From Streptomyces sp. NRRL S-37 (GTDB lineage Bacteria > Actinomycetota > Actinomycetes > Streptomycetales > Streptomycetaceae), in contig NZ_JOIZ01000005.1 in NCBI RefSeq assembly GCF_000721605.1, positions 248,001 through 312,000 of the forward strand: DNA of 64,000 bases, given 5' to 3'. Below, in pieces: positions 38,451 through 45,744 of this stretch. Positions within the stretch are counted from its first letter, which is position 1. Each line of letters opens with the position of its first letter. The position numbers and the translations under genes are program-made. The notes under the pieces are model-generated. The model was given only the letters and a program-made list of their open reading frames with translations, had not been told where the DNA came from and did no database searches.

Positions 38451-38484
38451 ACTTATGCGGCCCAACGCATAAGTGCGAGTCGCA
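38451..38484. other. Adjacent A/T-rich palindromes after the VIT gene
   Basis: ACTTATGCG-gcccaa-CGCATAAGT (38451-38474) is a perfect 9-bp inverted repeat. It abuts TGCGA-G-TCGCA (38474-38484), a second perfect one that ends next to the stop codon of the VIT-family gene. The stems are too A/T-rich for a typical Streptomyces terminator. The pair could be a 3' mRNA structure or a protein-binding site between this gene and the gltB promoter region. Confidence 0.5.
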
Positions 38485-39216
38485 TTATCCTACGGCCGTT
38501 CCGAACAGTGTGCCCAGGGTGTACGTCACACCGGCCGCCGCGCCACCGAGGGCGAGCTGCCGCAGGCCGCTGTACCACCAGCTCCGCGCCGTCACCTTGG
38601 CCACCACCGCACCGCACAGGAAGAGCCCGAGCAGCGCCAGCAGCACGGCGGGCCACAGGCTGCTCGCGCCGAGCAGATACGGCAGTACGGGCAGCAGGGC
38701 GCCCAGCGCGAAGGAGCCGAAGCTGGACACGGCGGCGACGGTGGGCGAGGGCAGGTCGGAGGGGTCGATGCCGAGTTCCTCGCGGGCGTGGATCTCCAGC
38801 GCCTGCTCGGGGTCCCGGGAGAGCTGCCGGGCGACCTCGCGGGCCAGCCCGGGCTCGACGCCGCGCGACGCGTAGAGAGCGGCGAGCTCGGCCTCCTCGT
38901 CCTTGGGGTGCTTGCGCAGCTCACGCCGCTCGACGTCGAGCTCGGCCTCGACCAGCTCACGCTGGGAGGCGACGGAGGTGTACTCGCCGGCCGCCATGGA
39001 GAAGGCGCCGGCGGCCAGACCGGCGAGGCCGGTGAGCACGACGGTCTGCTGACCGACCGCCCCTCCGGCGACACCGGTCATCAGGGCGAGGTTGGAGACC
39101 AGTCCGTCCATCGCGCCGAAGACCGCGGGGCGCAGCCAGCCGCCGTTCACGTCCCGGTGCGTGTGGTTGTCGCGGTGCGCCTCGTGCAGCGTCGCCTCGG
39201 TCTCGATGATGGCCAT
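38485..39216 (-). CDS. VIT1/CCC1 family iron/manganese transporter
   Basis: A 243-residue membrane protein of the VIT1/CCC1 family, whose known members move Fe(II) or Mn(II) out of the cytoplasm. The opening LRPAVFGAMDGLVSNLALMTGVAGG (about 28-52) and the second segment FSMAAGEYTSVASQRELVEAELDVERREL (about 72-100) are diagnostic. The cytoplasmic metal-binding region rich in Glu follows, then DLPSPTVAAVSSFGSFALGALLPVLPYLLG and two more membrane helices. ATG 39216 has GGGGGA upstream. A possible iron box lies 90 bases before it. Confidence 0.9.
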   Translation of the reverse strand: MAIIETEATLHEAHRDNHTHRDVNGGWLRPAVFGAMDGLVSNLALMTGVAGGAVGQQTVVLTGLAGLAAGAFSMAAGEYTSVASQRELVEAELDVERRELRKHPKDEEAELAALYASRGVEPGLAREVARQLSRDPEQALEIHAREELGIDPSDLPSPTVAAVSSFGSFALGALLPVLPYLLGASSLWPAVLLALLGLFLCGAVVAKVTARSWWYSGLRQLALGGAAAGVTYTLGTLFGTAVG

Positions 39217-39305
39217 GCCTGTGTCCCCCACAGTTCCTCTTTGGACAAGTTCTATTATTCGACAACACCCAACGTACGCCTCCTCATTCCGTCCCGCCAG
39301 CAAGG

Positions 39306-39324
39306 AAAGGCTGGGCTAACCTGC
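39306..39324. promoter_or_regulatory. Candidate DmdR/IdeR iron box
   Basis: AAAGGCTGGGCTAACCTGC matches 13 of 19 positions of the iron-box consensus TTAGGTTAGGCTAACCTAA, with the right half GGCTAACCT intact. It lies 90 bases upstream of the VIT-family transporter start, in the gap shared with the ADP-ribosylglycohydrolase operon. Iron control of an iron exporter would make sense, but the left half is poor. Confidence 0.35.
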
Positions 39325-39332
39325 GGTTTTGC

Positions 39333-39380
39333 ATGGTTTGCTCGTTTGCGTGGATGGGTGCGCAGATGTCGACCGGGTGA
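39333..39380 (+). other. Short open frame in the leader of the ADP-ribosylglycohydrolase operon
   Basis: A 15-codon frame (ATG 39333 to TGA 39380, reading MVCSFAWMGAQMSTG) lies about 100 bases upstream of the first operon gene. It has no ribosome site I can see and may be chance. Its position ahead of a hairpin that hides part of the next gene's ribosome site is the reason to list it. Confidence 0.2.
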
Positions 39381-39443
39381 CGCTGGGGCCGGTGAGGCTG
39401 CGCCGGGCACCGAGCCGGGGACAGATGCGCAAAGGGCTCCGCG

Positions 39444-39466
39444 CCTCTCGGGGCGCACCTGAGAGG
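39444..39466 (+). promoter_or_regulatory. Hairpin overlapping the ribosome site of the first ADP-ribosylglycohydrolase gene
   Basis: CCTCTC (39444-39449) can pair with GAGAGG (39461-39466), which is the first half of the purine-rich GAGAGGAGAG that precedes ATG 39477. The stem is short, so any control of translation would need help from the upstream leader. Confidence 0.35.
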
Positions 39467-39476
39467 AGAGCCGCGT

Positions 39477-40526
39477 ATGGCATCGACCGCCCGCATCCCC
39501 TCTGTCCCGGCTGTCCCGACCGGCCCGGCCGGCCCGCCTGTTCCGACCGGCCCGGCGCCCGGGGACACCCTCGGGCGCCGTGAGCGGGCGCGCGGCGCGC
39601 TGCTCGGCCTGGCCGTCGGCGACGCGCTGGGCGCCCCGGCCGAGAACATGAAGCCCTCCGACATCCGCGCGCGGTGGGGCCGCATCACGGGGTACGTGAC
39701 GGAGCACCCGGCGGGCACGGACGACACCGAGTACGCGATCTTCTCCGGCCTGCTGCTGGCCCGGCACGGCTCCGCGCTCACCCCGGCGCACGTCGACGCG
39801 GCCTGGCACGAGTGGATCGCGGACCGCGCGGAGGGCCCCTTCCGGGGCGCCGGCTTCAGCGAGCGCGGCACGCTGGAGAACCTGCGCCGGGGGCTGGCGG
39901 CGCCGATCTCCGCCCAGCACCGGCACGCCTGGAGCGACGGGCTGGCGATGCGGGCGGCTCCCCACGGGGTGTTCGCGGCCGGCCGTCCCGACGAGGCGGC
40001 CCGGCTGGCGGCGATCGACGGTTCGGTCAGCCACGACGGCGAGGGCATCTACGGCGGCCAGGCGGTCGCGGCGGGCGTCGCGGCGGCGATGGCCGGGGCG
40101 CCGGTGGTCGCGGTCGTGGCCTCGGCCCTGGCGGTCGTCCCGGACGACTCCTGGACCGCCCGCTCACTGCGCCGCGCCGTGACCGCCGCCCACCTGGGCG
40201 AACGCGCGGTCCGCGCGGCGGTGGTGATCGGCGGCTACCCGTGGACGGACCTGGCCCCCGAGGCGGTCGCCCTCGCCTTCGGCGCCTACGCGGCGGCCGA
40301 CGGCGACTTCGAACAGGCGGTGCTGACGGCCGTCAACATGGGCCGCGACGCGGACACCACGGCGGCGGTGGCCGGCGCCCTGGCGGGCGCGACCCGGGGC
40401 GCCGCGGCGATCCCGCCGGCCTGGTCGTCCGCCATCACCCCGGCCCGCGGCACCTGCCTCCCGACCATGGCGGGCCACCACATCCTGGACATCGCGGACC
40501 TGCTGACGCCGGAGGCGCCCAGATGA
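39477..40526 (+). CDS. ADP-ribosylglycohydrolase family protein 1
   Basis: A 349-residue protein of the DraG/ARH fold, whose known members remove ADP-ribose from arginine, serine or nucleic acid ends, or cleave related glycosidic bonds. Pro-rich residues 8-30 precede the fold at RARGALLGLAVGDALGAPAE. The dimetal site is complete: TDDTE (81-85) and NMGRDADTT (287-295, Asp291 and Asp293), followed by AAVAGALAGA. ATG 39477 has GAGAGGAGAG. It is the first of four adjacent paralogs; its stop overlaps the next gene (ATGA). No ADP-ribosyltransferase lies nearby, so the substrate is not evident. Confidence 0.9.
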   Translation: MASTARIPSVPAVPTGPAGPPVPTGPAPGDTLGRRERARGALLGLAVGDALGAPAENMKPSDIRARWGRITGYVTEHPAGTDDTEYAIFSGLLLARHGSALTPAHVDAAWHEWIADRAEGPFRGAGFSERGTLENLRRGLAAPISAQHRHAWSDGLAMRAAPHGVFAAGRPDEAARLAAIDGSVSHDGEGIYGGQAVAAGVAAAMAGAPVVAVVASALAVVPDDSWTARSLRRAVTAAHLGERAVRAAVVIGGYPWTDLAPEAVALAFGAYAAADGDFEQAVLTAVNMGRDADTTAAVAGALAGATRGAAAIPPAWSSAITPARGTCLPTMAGHHILDIADLLTPEAPR

Positions 40527-41848
40527 TCCCCCTGACCGAGACACAACCCACCCCCACGAAGAGCACCCCACCCGAGGCCGCCGACGGCGAGACGACCCCA
40601 CAGGGGCCACCCGCACCCGACGACGAATGCCGCACGGGTGGTGCGGGTGGGAACATCCGGGCCGAAGGCGAAACCGAGGCCGAAAGCCCCGCCCGACCGC
40701 CGCAGGCACGAACCGAGGCCGTCGAGACCGCGCCGCGGGCGAGAATCGAGGGCCTCCTCCTCGGCCTCGCCGCAGGCGACGCCGCCGGCTGGCCCGCCGC
40801 CCGCCACCGGGCGGCACGGATGCCCGAGTGGACCAGACGCCTCACCCGTGAACTGGACACCTTCGCGGAGCAGAACGCGACGACCACCCTCCCCGTCCCC
40901 ATCGCCCTCAACCAGCCTTCCGAACCCCTGCGCCTGGGCCCCTCCGACGACGCCGAATGGGCGGCCTTCGCCGCGGAGGCCGTCCTCCGCGCCGGGGACG
41001 ACACCGCCTTCGGCGACCTGAGCCGGGAGCGCCGCACCCGCGCGGCGATCGACCTGACCTGGAACACCGTCGCCGGCGAGGTCGCCGCGGCGGCGGACCG
41101 CGCCCCCGAGACGGAGTCCGCCGTACTCCCCCTGCGCGCCCGCATCTCCGTCCGGGCCGGCCTCGGAAACCTCGCCACCGGCCTGCGCCCGCCCGCCACC
41201 GGCCACGACAATCCCCATTACTTCGACGACGCCGCCTGCGTACGCGCCTGTGTGCTGGCCGTGGCCCACCCGGGCGACCCACGGGCCGCCGCCGACCTCG
41301 CGGAGTTCGACGCCCGCTACACCCAGGACGGCGACGGCGTGCACGGCGCCCGCGCCATGGCCGCCGCCGTCTCCCTGGCCCTCACCGGCGCGGACCCGCA
41401 CACCTGCGTGGCGGCGGCCTGCGCCGAGCTGCCCGAGGACACGGAGATCGGCCGCAACGCCCGGTACGCCCTGAAGCTCGCGGCGGACGCCGACAGCGCC
41501 TTCGCCCTCGTACCACCGCTGGAGCACCAGATCGTCGACCACGTCTACAGCTACGGCGTCGCCGCCGCCGAGACCGTCCCCGTCGCCCTCGCCCTCGCCA
41601 CCGCCGCCCACGGCCGGATCGCGGAGGCGGTCCCCGCGGCGGCCTGTCTGTCCCGGGTCGCGGACTCCGCCCCGGCGCTCGTCGGCGCCCTCACCGGCGC
41701 GCTGGGCGGCGGGGCCGCGATCCCGGGGACGTGGCGGGAGAGCTGCCGCACCCTCTCCGGCTGCGTACTCCCCCGGCTCACCGGCACGGACCTGGTGGAA
41801 CTCGCCGGACTCCTGGAAGCCGCACAACCGGCCCCGGCGGGGGGATGA
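40523..41848 (+). CDS. ADP-ribosylglycohydrolase family protein 2, degenerate metal site
   Basis: A 441-residue paralog of its neighbours. Residues 1-72 are a low-complexity Pro/Thr/Glu region. The fold starts at RIEGLLLGLAAGDAAGWPAA. The first metal motif reads SDDAE (141-145) instead of TDDTE. The last reads LSRVADSA (376-383) where an active enzyme has GRDADT, so the first Asp of that pair is Val379 and the Thr is Ser. An altered specificity or a non-catalytic partner of the other paralogs is likely. It overlaps the preceding gene by 4 bases and lies 7 bases before the next. Confidence 0.82.
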   Translation: MIPLTETQPTPTKSTPPEAADGETTPQGPPAPDDECRTGGAGGNIRAEGETEAESPARPPQARTEAVETAPRARIEGLLLGLAAGDAAGWPAARHRAARMPEWTRRLTRELDTFAEQNATTTLPVPIALNQPSEPLRLGPSDDAEWAAFAAEAVLRAGDDTAFGDLSRERRTRAAIDLTWNTVAGEVAAAADRAPETESAVLPLRARISVRAGLGNLATGLRPPATGHDNPHYFDDAACVRACVLAVAHPGDPRAAADLAEFDARYTQDGDGVHGARAMAAAVSLALTGADPHTCVAAACAELPEDTEIGRNARYALKLAADADSAFALVPPLEHQIVDHVYSYGVAAAETVPVALALATAAHGRIAEAVPAAACLSRVADSAPALVGALTGALGGGAAIPGTWRESCRTLSGCVLPRLTGTDLVELAGLLEAAQPAPAGG

Positions 41849-41855
41849 TTCGGTC

Positions 41856-43037
41856 ATGACGCGCGAAAAGGCGGAAAAGAGCGACCAGGGCCCGCCCCTG
41901 GACGAGCGGATCACCGGTGCTCTCGTCGGAGCGGCCGTCGGCGACGCCCTCGGCGGGCCGGTCGAGGGGTACTCCCCCGAGCAGATCGTCGAGCGCCACG
42001 GCGGGCGCGTGCACGGCGTCGTCGGCCCGTGGAACGGCGACGCGTGGCGCACCGCCCGCCCCATCGCGCCGTACCACAAGGGCGACGGCCACGTCACCGA
42101 CGACACCCTGATGACGCACGCGCTGATCCGGGTGTACGCGACGGTCCGCGACCACCTGGACGCCTACGCCGTCGCCGACCACCTGGTCCCGGACCTGATG
42201 ACGAACCCGCGCTGGATCCCGGAGCTGGAGGCGGAGGCGCTCCCGCTGCAGCGGATCTTCCTCGCCGAGAAGTGGCTCGTGGCCCGCCTGCACTACGGCC
42301 ACGTCGACCCGCGCGAGGCCGGCACCGGCAACATCGTCAACTGCGGTGCCGCGATGTACATGGCCCCGGTCGGCCTGGTCAACGCCGCCCACCCGGCCGC
42401 CGCCTACGCCGAGGCGCTGGATGTCGCGGGCGCGCACCAGTCGTCGTACGGCAGGGAGGCGGCCGGGGTCCTCGCGGCGGCCGTGGCGGCGGCGTGCGCG
42501 CCGGGCGCGACGGCGGACTCGGTGGTCGCCGCGTGTCTGTCGTCGGCGAAGGACGGCACGCGGGCGGCGATCGAGAAGGTCTGCGACGTCGCCTCGCGGT
42601 ACACGGACTTCGAGTCGGCGCTGGGTCCGCTGCGGGAGGCGGTGGCGCCGTACGACACGGTCGGCCCCGACTACCGCTCCCCCTCCCTGGGCGCCCGCCG
42701 CCCGTCGCGGCTGCACGCCGTCGAGGAGCTCCCGGTGGCGCTCGGCATGCTGGTGGTGGCCGGCGGCGACTTCCGCCATGCGGTCCTCGGCGCGGTGAAC
42801 TACGGCCGCGACTGCGACTCCATCGCCACGATGGCCGGCGCGGTGGCCGGCGCGCTCGGCTCACCGGTCCCCGAGAGCTGGGCCAAGACGGTGGCGGAGG
42901 CCAGCCGCCTCGACCTGTGGGAACCGGCGGCCACCCTCACCGCCGTGACGCGCGAGATCTTCGTACGCGACGTCCAGCGCCGCCGCGCGCACGAGCGGGC
43001 GTTCGCGGACCTGGGAGGCCCCGGATGCTCCGACTGA
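41856..43037 (+). CDS. ADP-ribosylglycohydrolase family protein 3
   Basis: A 393-residue ARH-fold enzyme with a complete metal site: VTDDTLM (80-86) and NYGRDCDSIATMAGAVAGAL (315-334, Asp319 and Asp321). The N-terminal signature is GALVGAAVGDALGGPVEGYSPE. Between the two motifs it carries HYGHVDPREAGTGNIVNCGAAMYMAPVG, a version of the substrate-loop found in the subgroup related to sugar or nucleoside hydrolases rather than DraG itself. ATG 41856 follows paralog 2 by 7 bases. Its last 13 bases overlap paralog 4. Confidence 0.9.
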   Translation: MTREKAEKSDQGPPLDERITGALVGAAVGDALGGPVEGYSPEQIVERHGGRVHGVVGPWNGDAWRTARPIAPYHKGDGHVTDDTLMTHALIRVYATVRDHLDAYAVADHLVPDLMTNPRWIPELEAEALPLQRIFLAEKWLVARLHYGHVDPREAGTGNIVNCGAAMYMAPVGLVNAAHPAAAYAEALDVAGAHQSSYGREAAGVLAAAVAAACAPGATADSVVAACLSSAKDGTRAAIEKVCDVASRYTDFESALGPLREAVAPYDTVGPDYRSPSLGARRPSRLHAVEELPVALGMLVVAGGDFRHAVLGAVNYGRDCDSIATMAGAVAGALGSPVPESWAKTVAEASRLDLWEPAATLTAVTREIFVRDVQRRRAHERAFADLGGPGCSD

Positions 43038-44527
43038 CCTGGGTCCAGCCGGAGGACCTGATCGGCCACGAGCTGCGCCAGGCGTCCCAGGACGGCCGCG
43101 AACCCTCCGCCGTCGCCGCCCGCTGGCACGCGGCGGGCGGCCCCGAGGCCCCGCTCCACGCGGGCGCGTCCCCGGAACCGGCCTCCCCCTACCTCCGCCT
43201 CCTGGCCACCGACCTCCTCGACGAACTCGCCGACCTCCCCAGCGCCTTGGCGGACGACGAACCGACCGACCTGACCAGAATCAAGTCCCTGTGCCCCGAC
43301 TGGCCCGTGACCGCGGGCGATCGTCCCGCCCGGGGCGATGGGGGTCCCCTCACTCGAGCGGAGCCGAGAGCCGGGGAGGGCGGGCGACGGGAGTCCCCCC
43401 GCCCGAGCGGAGCCGAGAGCGGGGCAGGCACCCCCCGAACGCCGGGCCGCGCGACCCGCCCCCGCCCGGCGTCCCCCGCCGCCCTGGAAGCCGCCTGGCT
43501 CGGCAGAGCGGTCGGCTGCCTCCTGGGCAAACCGGTGGAGAAGCTCCCCCTCACCGCCATCCGCCAACTGGCCCGGGCCACCGGCAACTGGCCCCTCACC
43601 ACGTACTTCACCGCTCACGGCGTCCCGGACGACCTCCTCACCCGCCACCCCTGGAACCGCCGCTCCGCGACCACCTCCCTCGCCGAGAACATCGACGGCA
43701 TGCCCGAGGACGACGATCTCAACTACCCCCTCCTGAACCTCCTCGTCCTCCAACGCCACGGCCGCGCCTTCACCCCCACCGACGTGGCCCGGGTCTGGCT
43801 GGACGAACTCCCCGCAGGGCGTACCTTCACCGCCGAACGCGTCGCCTACCGCAACCTCCTCAGCGGTCTGGAACCGCCACTGACCGCCCGCCACCACAAC
43901 CCCTTCCGCGAGTGGATCGGCGCCCTGATCCGCGCCGACGTGCACGGCTGGACCAATCCCGGCGACCCGGCCGCCGCCGCCGAGCAGGCCCACCGCGACG
44001 CCACCCTCACCCACACCGCCAACGGCGTCTACGCGGCGATGTTCACGGCGGCCGTCATCGCCACCGCCGCCACCGGAGACCACGACGTCCACGCCTGTCT
44101 GCGCACCGGCCTCACCGTCGTCCCGCCCCGCTCCCGCCTCGCCCGGGCCGTCCACCGGGCCATTCGGCTCGCGCACGAGCACACCGACTTCGACACCGTC
44201 GTCGACGTCCTGCACAGCACCTACGCCGCCACCCACCACTGGGTGCACGCCGTCCCCAACACCGCTCTGATCGCCGCCGCCCTCACCCACGCCGACGGCG
44301 ACTTCACCGGCTCGATCCGCCGCGCGGTGTCCGGCGGCTGGGACACCGACTCCAACGGCGCGACGGCCGGCAGCATCGCCGGCCTGCTCGCCGGTTCGCC
44401 CCGTGCCCTCCCCGAACGCTGGACGGCCCCGCTGAAGAACCGCCTGGCCACCTCCGTCGGCGACTTCCACGGCACCGGCTTCGACACCCTGGCCCATCTG
44501 ACCCACCTGGAGGCCACCCGCCCATGA
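43025..44527 (+). CDS. ADP-ribosylglycohydrolase family protein 4, with repeat-derived insertion
   Basis: A 500-residue ARH-fold protein of a divergent branch. A unique N-terminal domain (1-95, LRLTWVQPEDLIGHELRQASQDGR) precedes a Gly/Arg/Pro-rich linker (about 100-148). The ARH domain then starts at ALEAAWLGRAVGCLLGKPVEKLP. The metal motifs are MPEDDDLNY (226-234) and GGWDTDSNGA (437-446), both with the Asp pairs kept. The linker is encoded by two copies of a palindromic intergenic repeat (see the repeat at 43340). It overlaps the previous gene by 13 bases and the CoA-transferase gene by 4. Confidence 0.87.
   Translation: MLRLTWVQPEDLIGHELRQASQDGREPSAVAARWHAAGGPEAPLHAGASPEPASPYLRLLATDLLDELADLPSALADDEPTDLTRIKSLCPDWPVTAGDRPARGDGGPLTRAEPRAGEGGRRESPRPSGAESGAGTPRTPGRATRPRPASPAALEAAWLGRAVGCLLGKPVEKLPLTAIRQLARATGNWPLTTYFTAHGVPDDLLTRHPWNRRSATTSLAENIDGMPEDDDLNYPLLNLLVLQRHGRAFTPTDVARVWLDELPAGRTFTAERVAYRNLLSGLEPPLTARHHNPFREWIGALIRADVHGWTNPGDPAAAAEQAHRDATLTHTANGVYAAMFTAAVIATAATGDHDVHACLRTGLTVVPPRSRLARAVHRAIRLAHEHTDFDTVVDVLHSTYAATHHWVHAVPNTALIAAALTHADGDFTGSIRRAVSGGWDTDSNGATAGSIAGLLAGSPRALPERWTAPLKNRLATSVGDFHGTGFDTLAHLTHLEATRP
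43340..43468. repeat. Intergenic-type repeat inserted in frame within a coding region
   Basis: Two units share the identical 17 bases CGAGCGGAGCCGAGAGC at 43355-43371 and 43404-43420. Each is preceded by a GGGGGTCCCC-like palindrome (43340 and 43388). After the second, 43426-43468 matches 46676-46718 in the intergenic DNA after the operon almost base for base. The offset of 49 bases puts the two units in different reading frames. Confidence 0.82.
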
Positions 44528-45744
44528 CGCCGTACGACGATCCCGCCCCCGCCCCGACCGGCCCCCCGCTGACCGGACTGCGCGTCCTGGACCTCGCCAC
44601 CCTCTTCGCCGGCCCCCTCGCCGCGACCCTGCTCGGCGACTTCGGCGCGGAGGTCGTCAAGGTCGAGCACCCGAGGAAACCGGACCCCTCCCGCGGCCAC
44701 GGCCCGTCGAAGAACGGCATCGGCCTGTGGTGGAAGATGCTCGGCCGCAACAAACGCACCATCACCCTCGACCTGTCCACGCGCGGCGGACAGGCCACCC
44801 TGCTGCGCCTCGCCGGGACCGCCGACGTGATCATCGAGAACTTCCGCCCCGGCACCCTGGAGAAGTGGGACCTGGGCTGGCCCGAGCTGTCCGCCGTCAA
44901 CCCCCGGCTGATCCTGGTCCGGGTCACCGGCTTCGGCCAGTTCGGCCCGTACGCGCACCGCCCCGGCTTCGGCACCCTCGCCGAGGCGATGAGCGGCTTC
45001 GCCGCGATCACCGGCGAACCGGACGCACCGCCCACCCTCCCCCCGTTCGGCCTGGCGGACTCCATCGCGGGCCTGACCACGGCGTACGCCGTCATGACCG
45101 CGCTCGCCGGCCGGGACCGCACGGGAGAGGGCCAGGTCGTCGACATGGCGCTGATCGAGCCGATCCTCACCGCGCTCGGCCCCCAGCCCACCTGGTACGA
45201 CCAGCTCGGCCACGTCCAGCCCCGTACCGGCAACCGCTCCCAGAACAACGCCCCGCGCGGCACCTACCGCACCGCCGACGGCACCTGGGTCGCCGTCTCC
45301 ACCTCGGCCCAGTCGATCGCCGAGCGCGTGATGGTGCTGGTGGGCCGGCCCGACCTGCTCGACGAACCCTGGTTCGCCACCGGCGAGGACCGGGCCCGGC
45401 ACGCGGACGTGCTGGACGAGGCGGTCGGCGGCTGGATCTCCCGGCACACCCGCGCCGACGTGCTGGCCGCCTTCGAGAAGGCGGAGGCGGCCGTCGCCCC
45501 CGTCCAGGACGTACGGGACGTGATGACGGACCCGCAGTACCAGGCCCTGGACACGATCACCACGGTCGACGACCCCGAGCTGGGCCCGCTGCGCATGCAG
45601 AACGTCCTCTTCCGGCTCTCCGGCACCCCGGGGGCGATCCGCTGGGCGGGCCGCCCGCACGGCGCGGACACCGAGGAGGTCCTGACCGAGCTGGGCCTCA
45701 CGCCCGACGACCTCGCTGAGCTCCGCGCGGAGGGCGCCCTGTGA
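44524..45744 (+). CDS. Class III CoA-transferase (CaiB/BaiF family)
   Basis: A 406-residue family III CoA-transferase, which moves CoA between carboxylic acids through an aspartyl intermediate. Family features in order are GLRVLDLATLFAGPLAATLLGDFGAEVVKVEHP (about 18-50), NKRTITLDLSTRGGQ, ADVIIENFRPGTLEKWDLGW, VRVTGFGQFGPYAHRPGFGTLAEAMSGFAAITG, and the catalytic Asp in PPFGLADSIAGLTTAYAVM (about 178). ATG 44524 overlaps the paralog 4 stop, and its own stop overlaps the CitE-like gene (GTGA). The pairing with a CitE-like lyase suggests an acyl-CoA pathway for a dicarboxylic or hydroxy acid. Confidence 0.93.
   Translation: MTPYDDPAPAPTGPPLTGLRVLDLATLFAGPLAATLLGDFGAEVVKVEHPRKPDPSRGHGPSKNGIGLWWKMLGRNKRTITLDLSTRGGQATLLRLAGTADVIIENFRPGTLEKWDLGWPELSAVNPRLILVRVTGFGQFGPYAHRPGFGTLAEAMSGFAAITGEPDAPPTLPPFGLADSIAGLTTAYAVMTALAGRDRTGEGQVVDMALIEPILTALGPQPTWYDQLGHVQPRTGNRSQNNAPRGTYRTADGTWVAVSTSAQSIAERVMVLVGRPDLLDEPWFATGEDRARHADVLDEAVGGWISRHTRADVLAAFEKAEAAVAPVQDVRDVMTDPQYQALDTITTVDDPELGPLRMQNVLFRLSGTPGAIRWAGRPHGADTEEVLTELGLTPDDLAELRAEGAL

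Noticed and set aside
39333..39476. A known riboswitch (glycine, TPP, cobalamin, c-di-AMP) in the ARH operon leader
   Set aside because: I compared the remembered conserved cores of these classes and found no convincing match. It is kept only as an unclassified leader.
42029..43037. A separate long plus-strand frame leading into ARH paralog 4
   Set aside because: The upstream part is the shadow of paralog 3 in another frame. The gene itself starts at ATG 43025.
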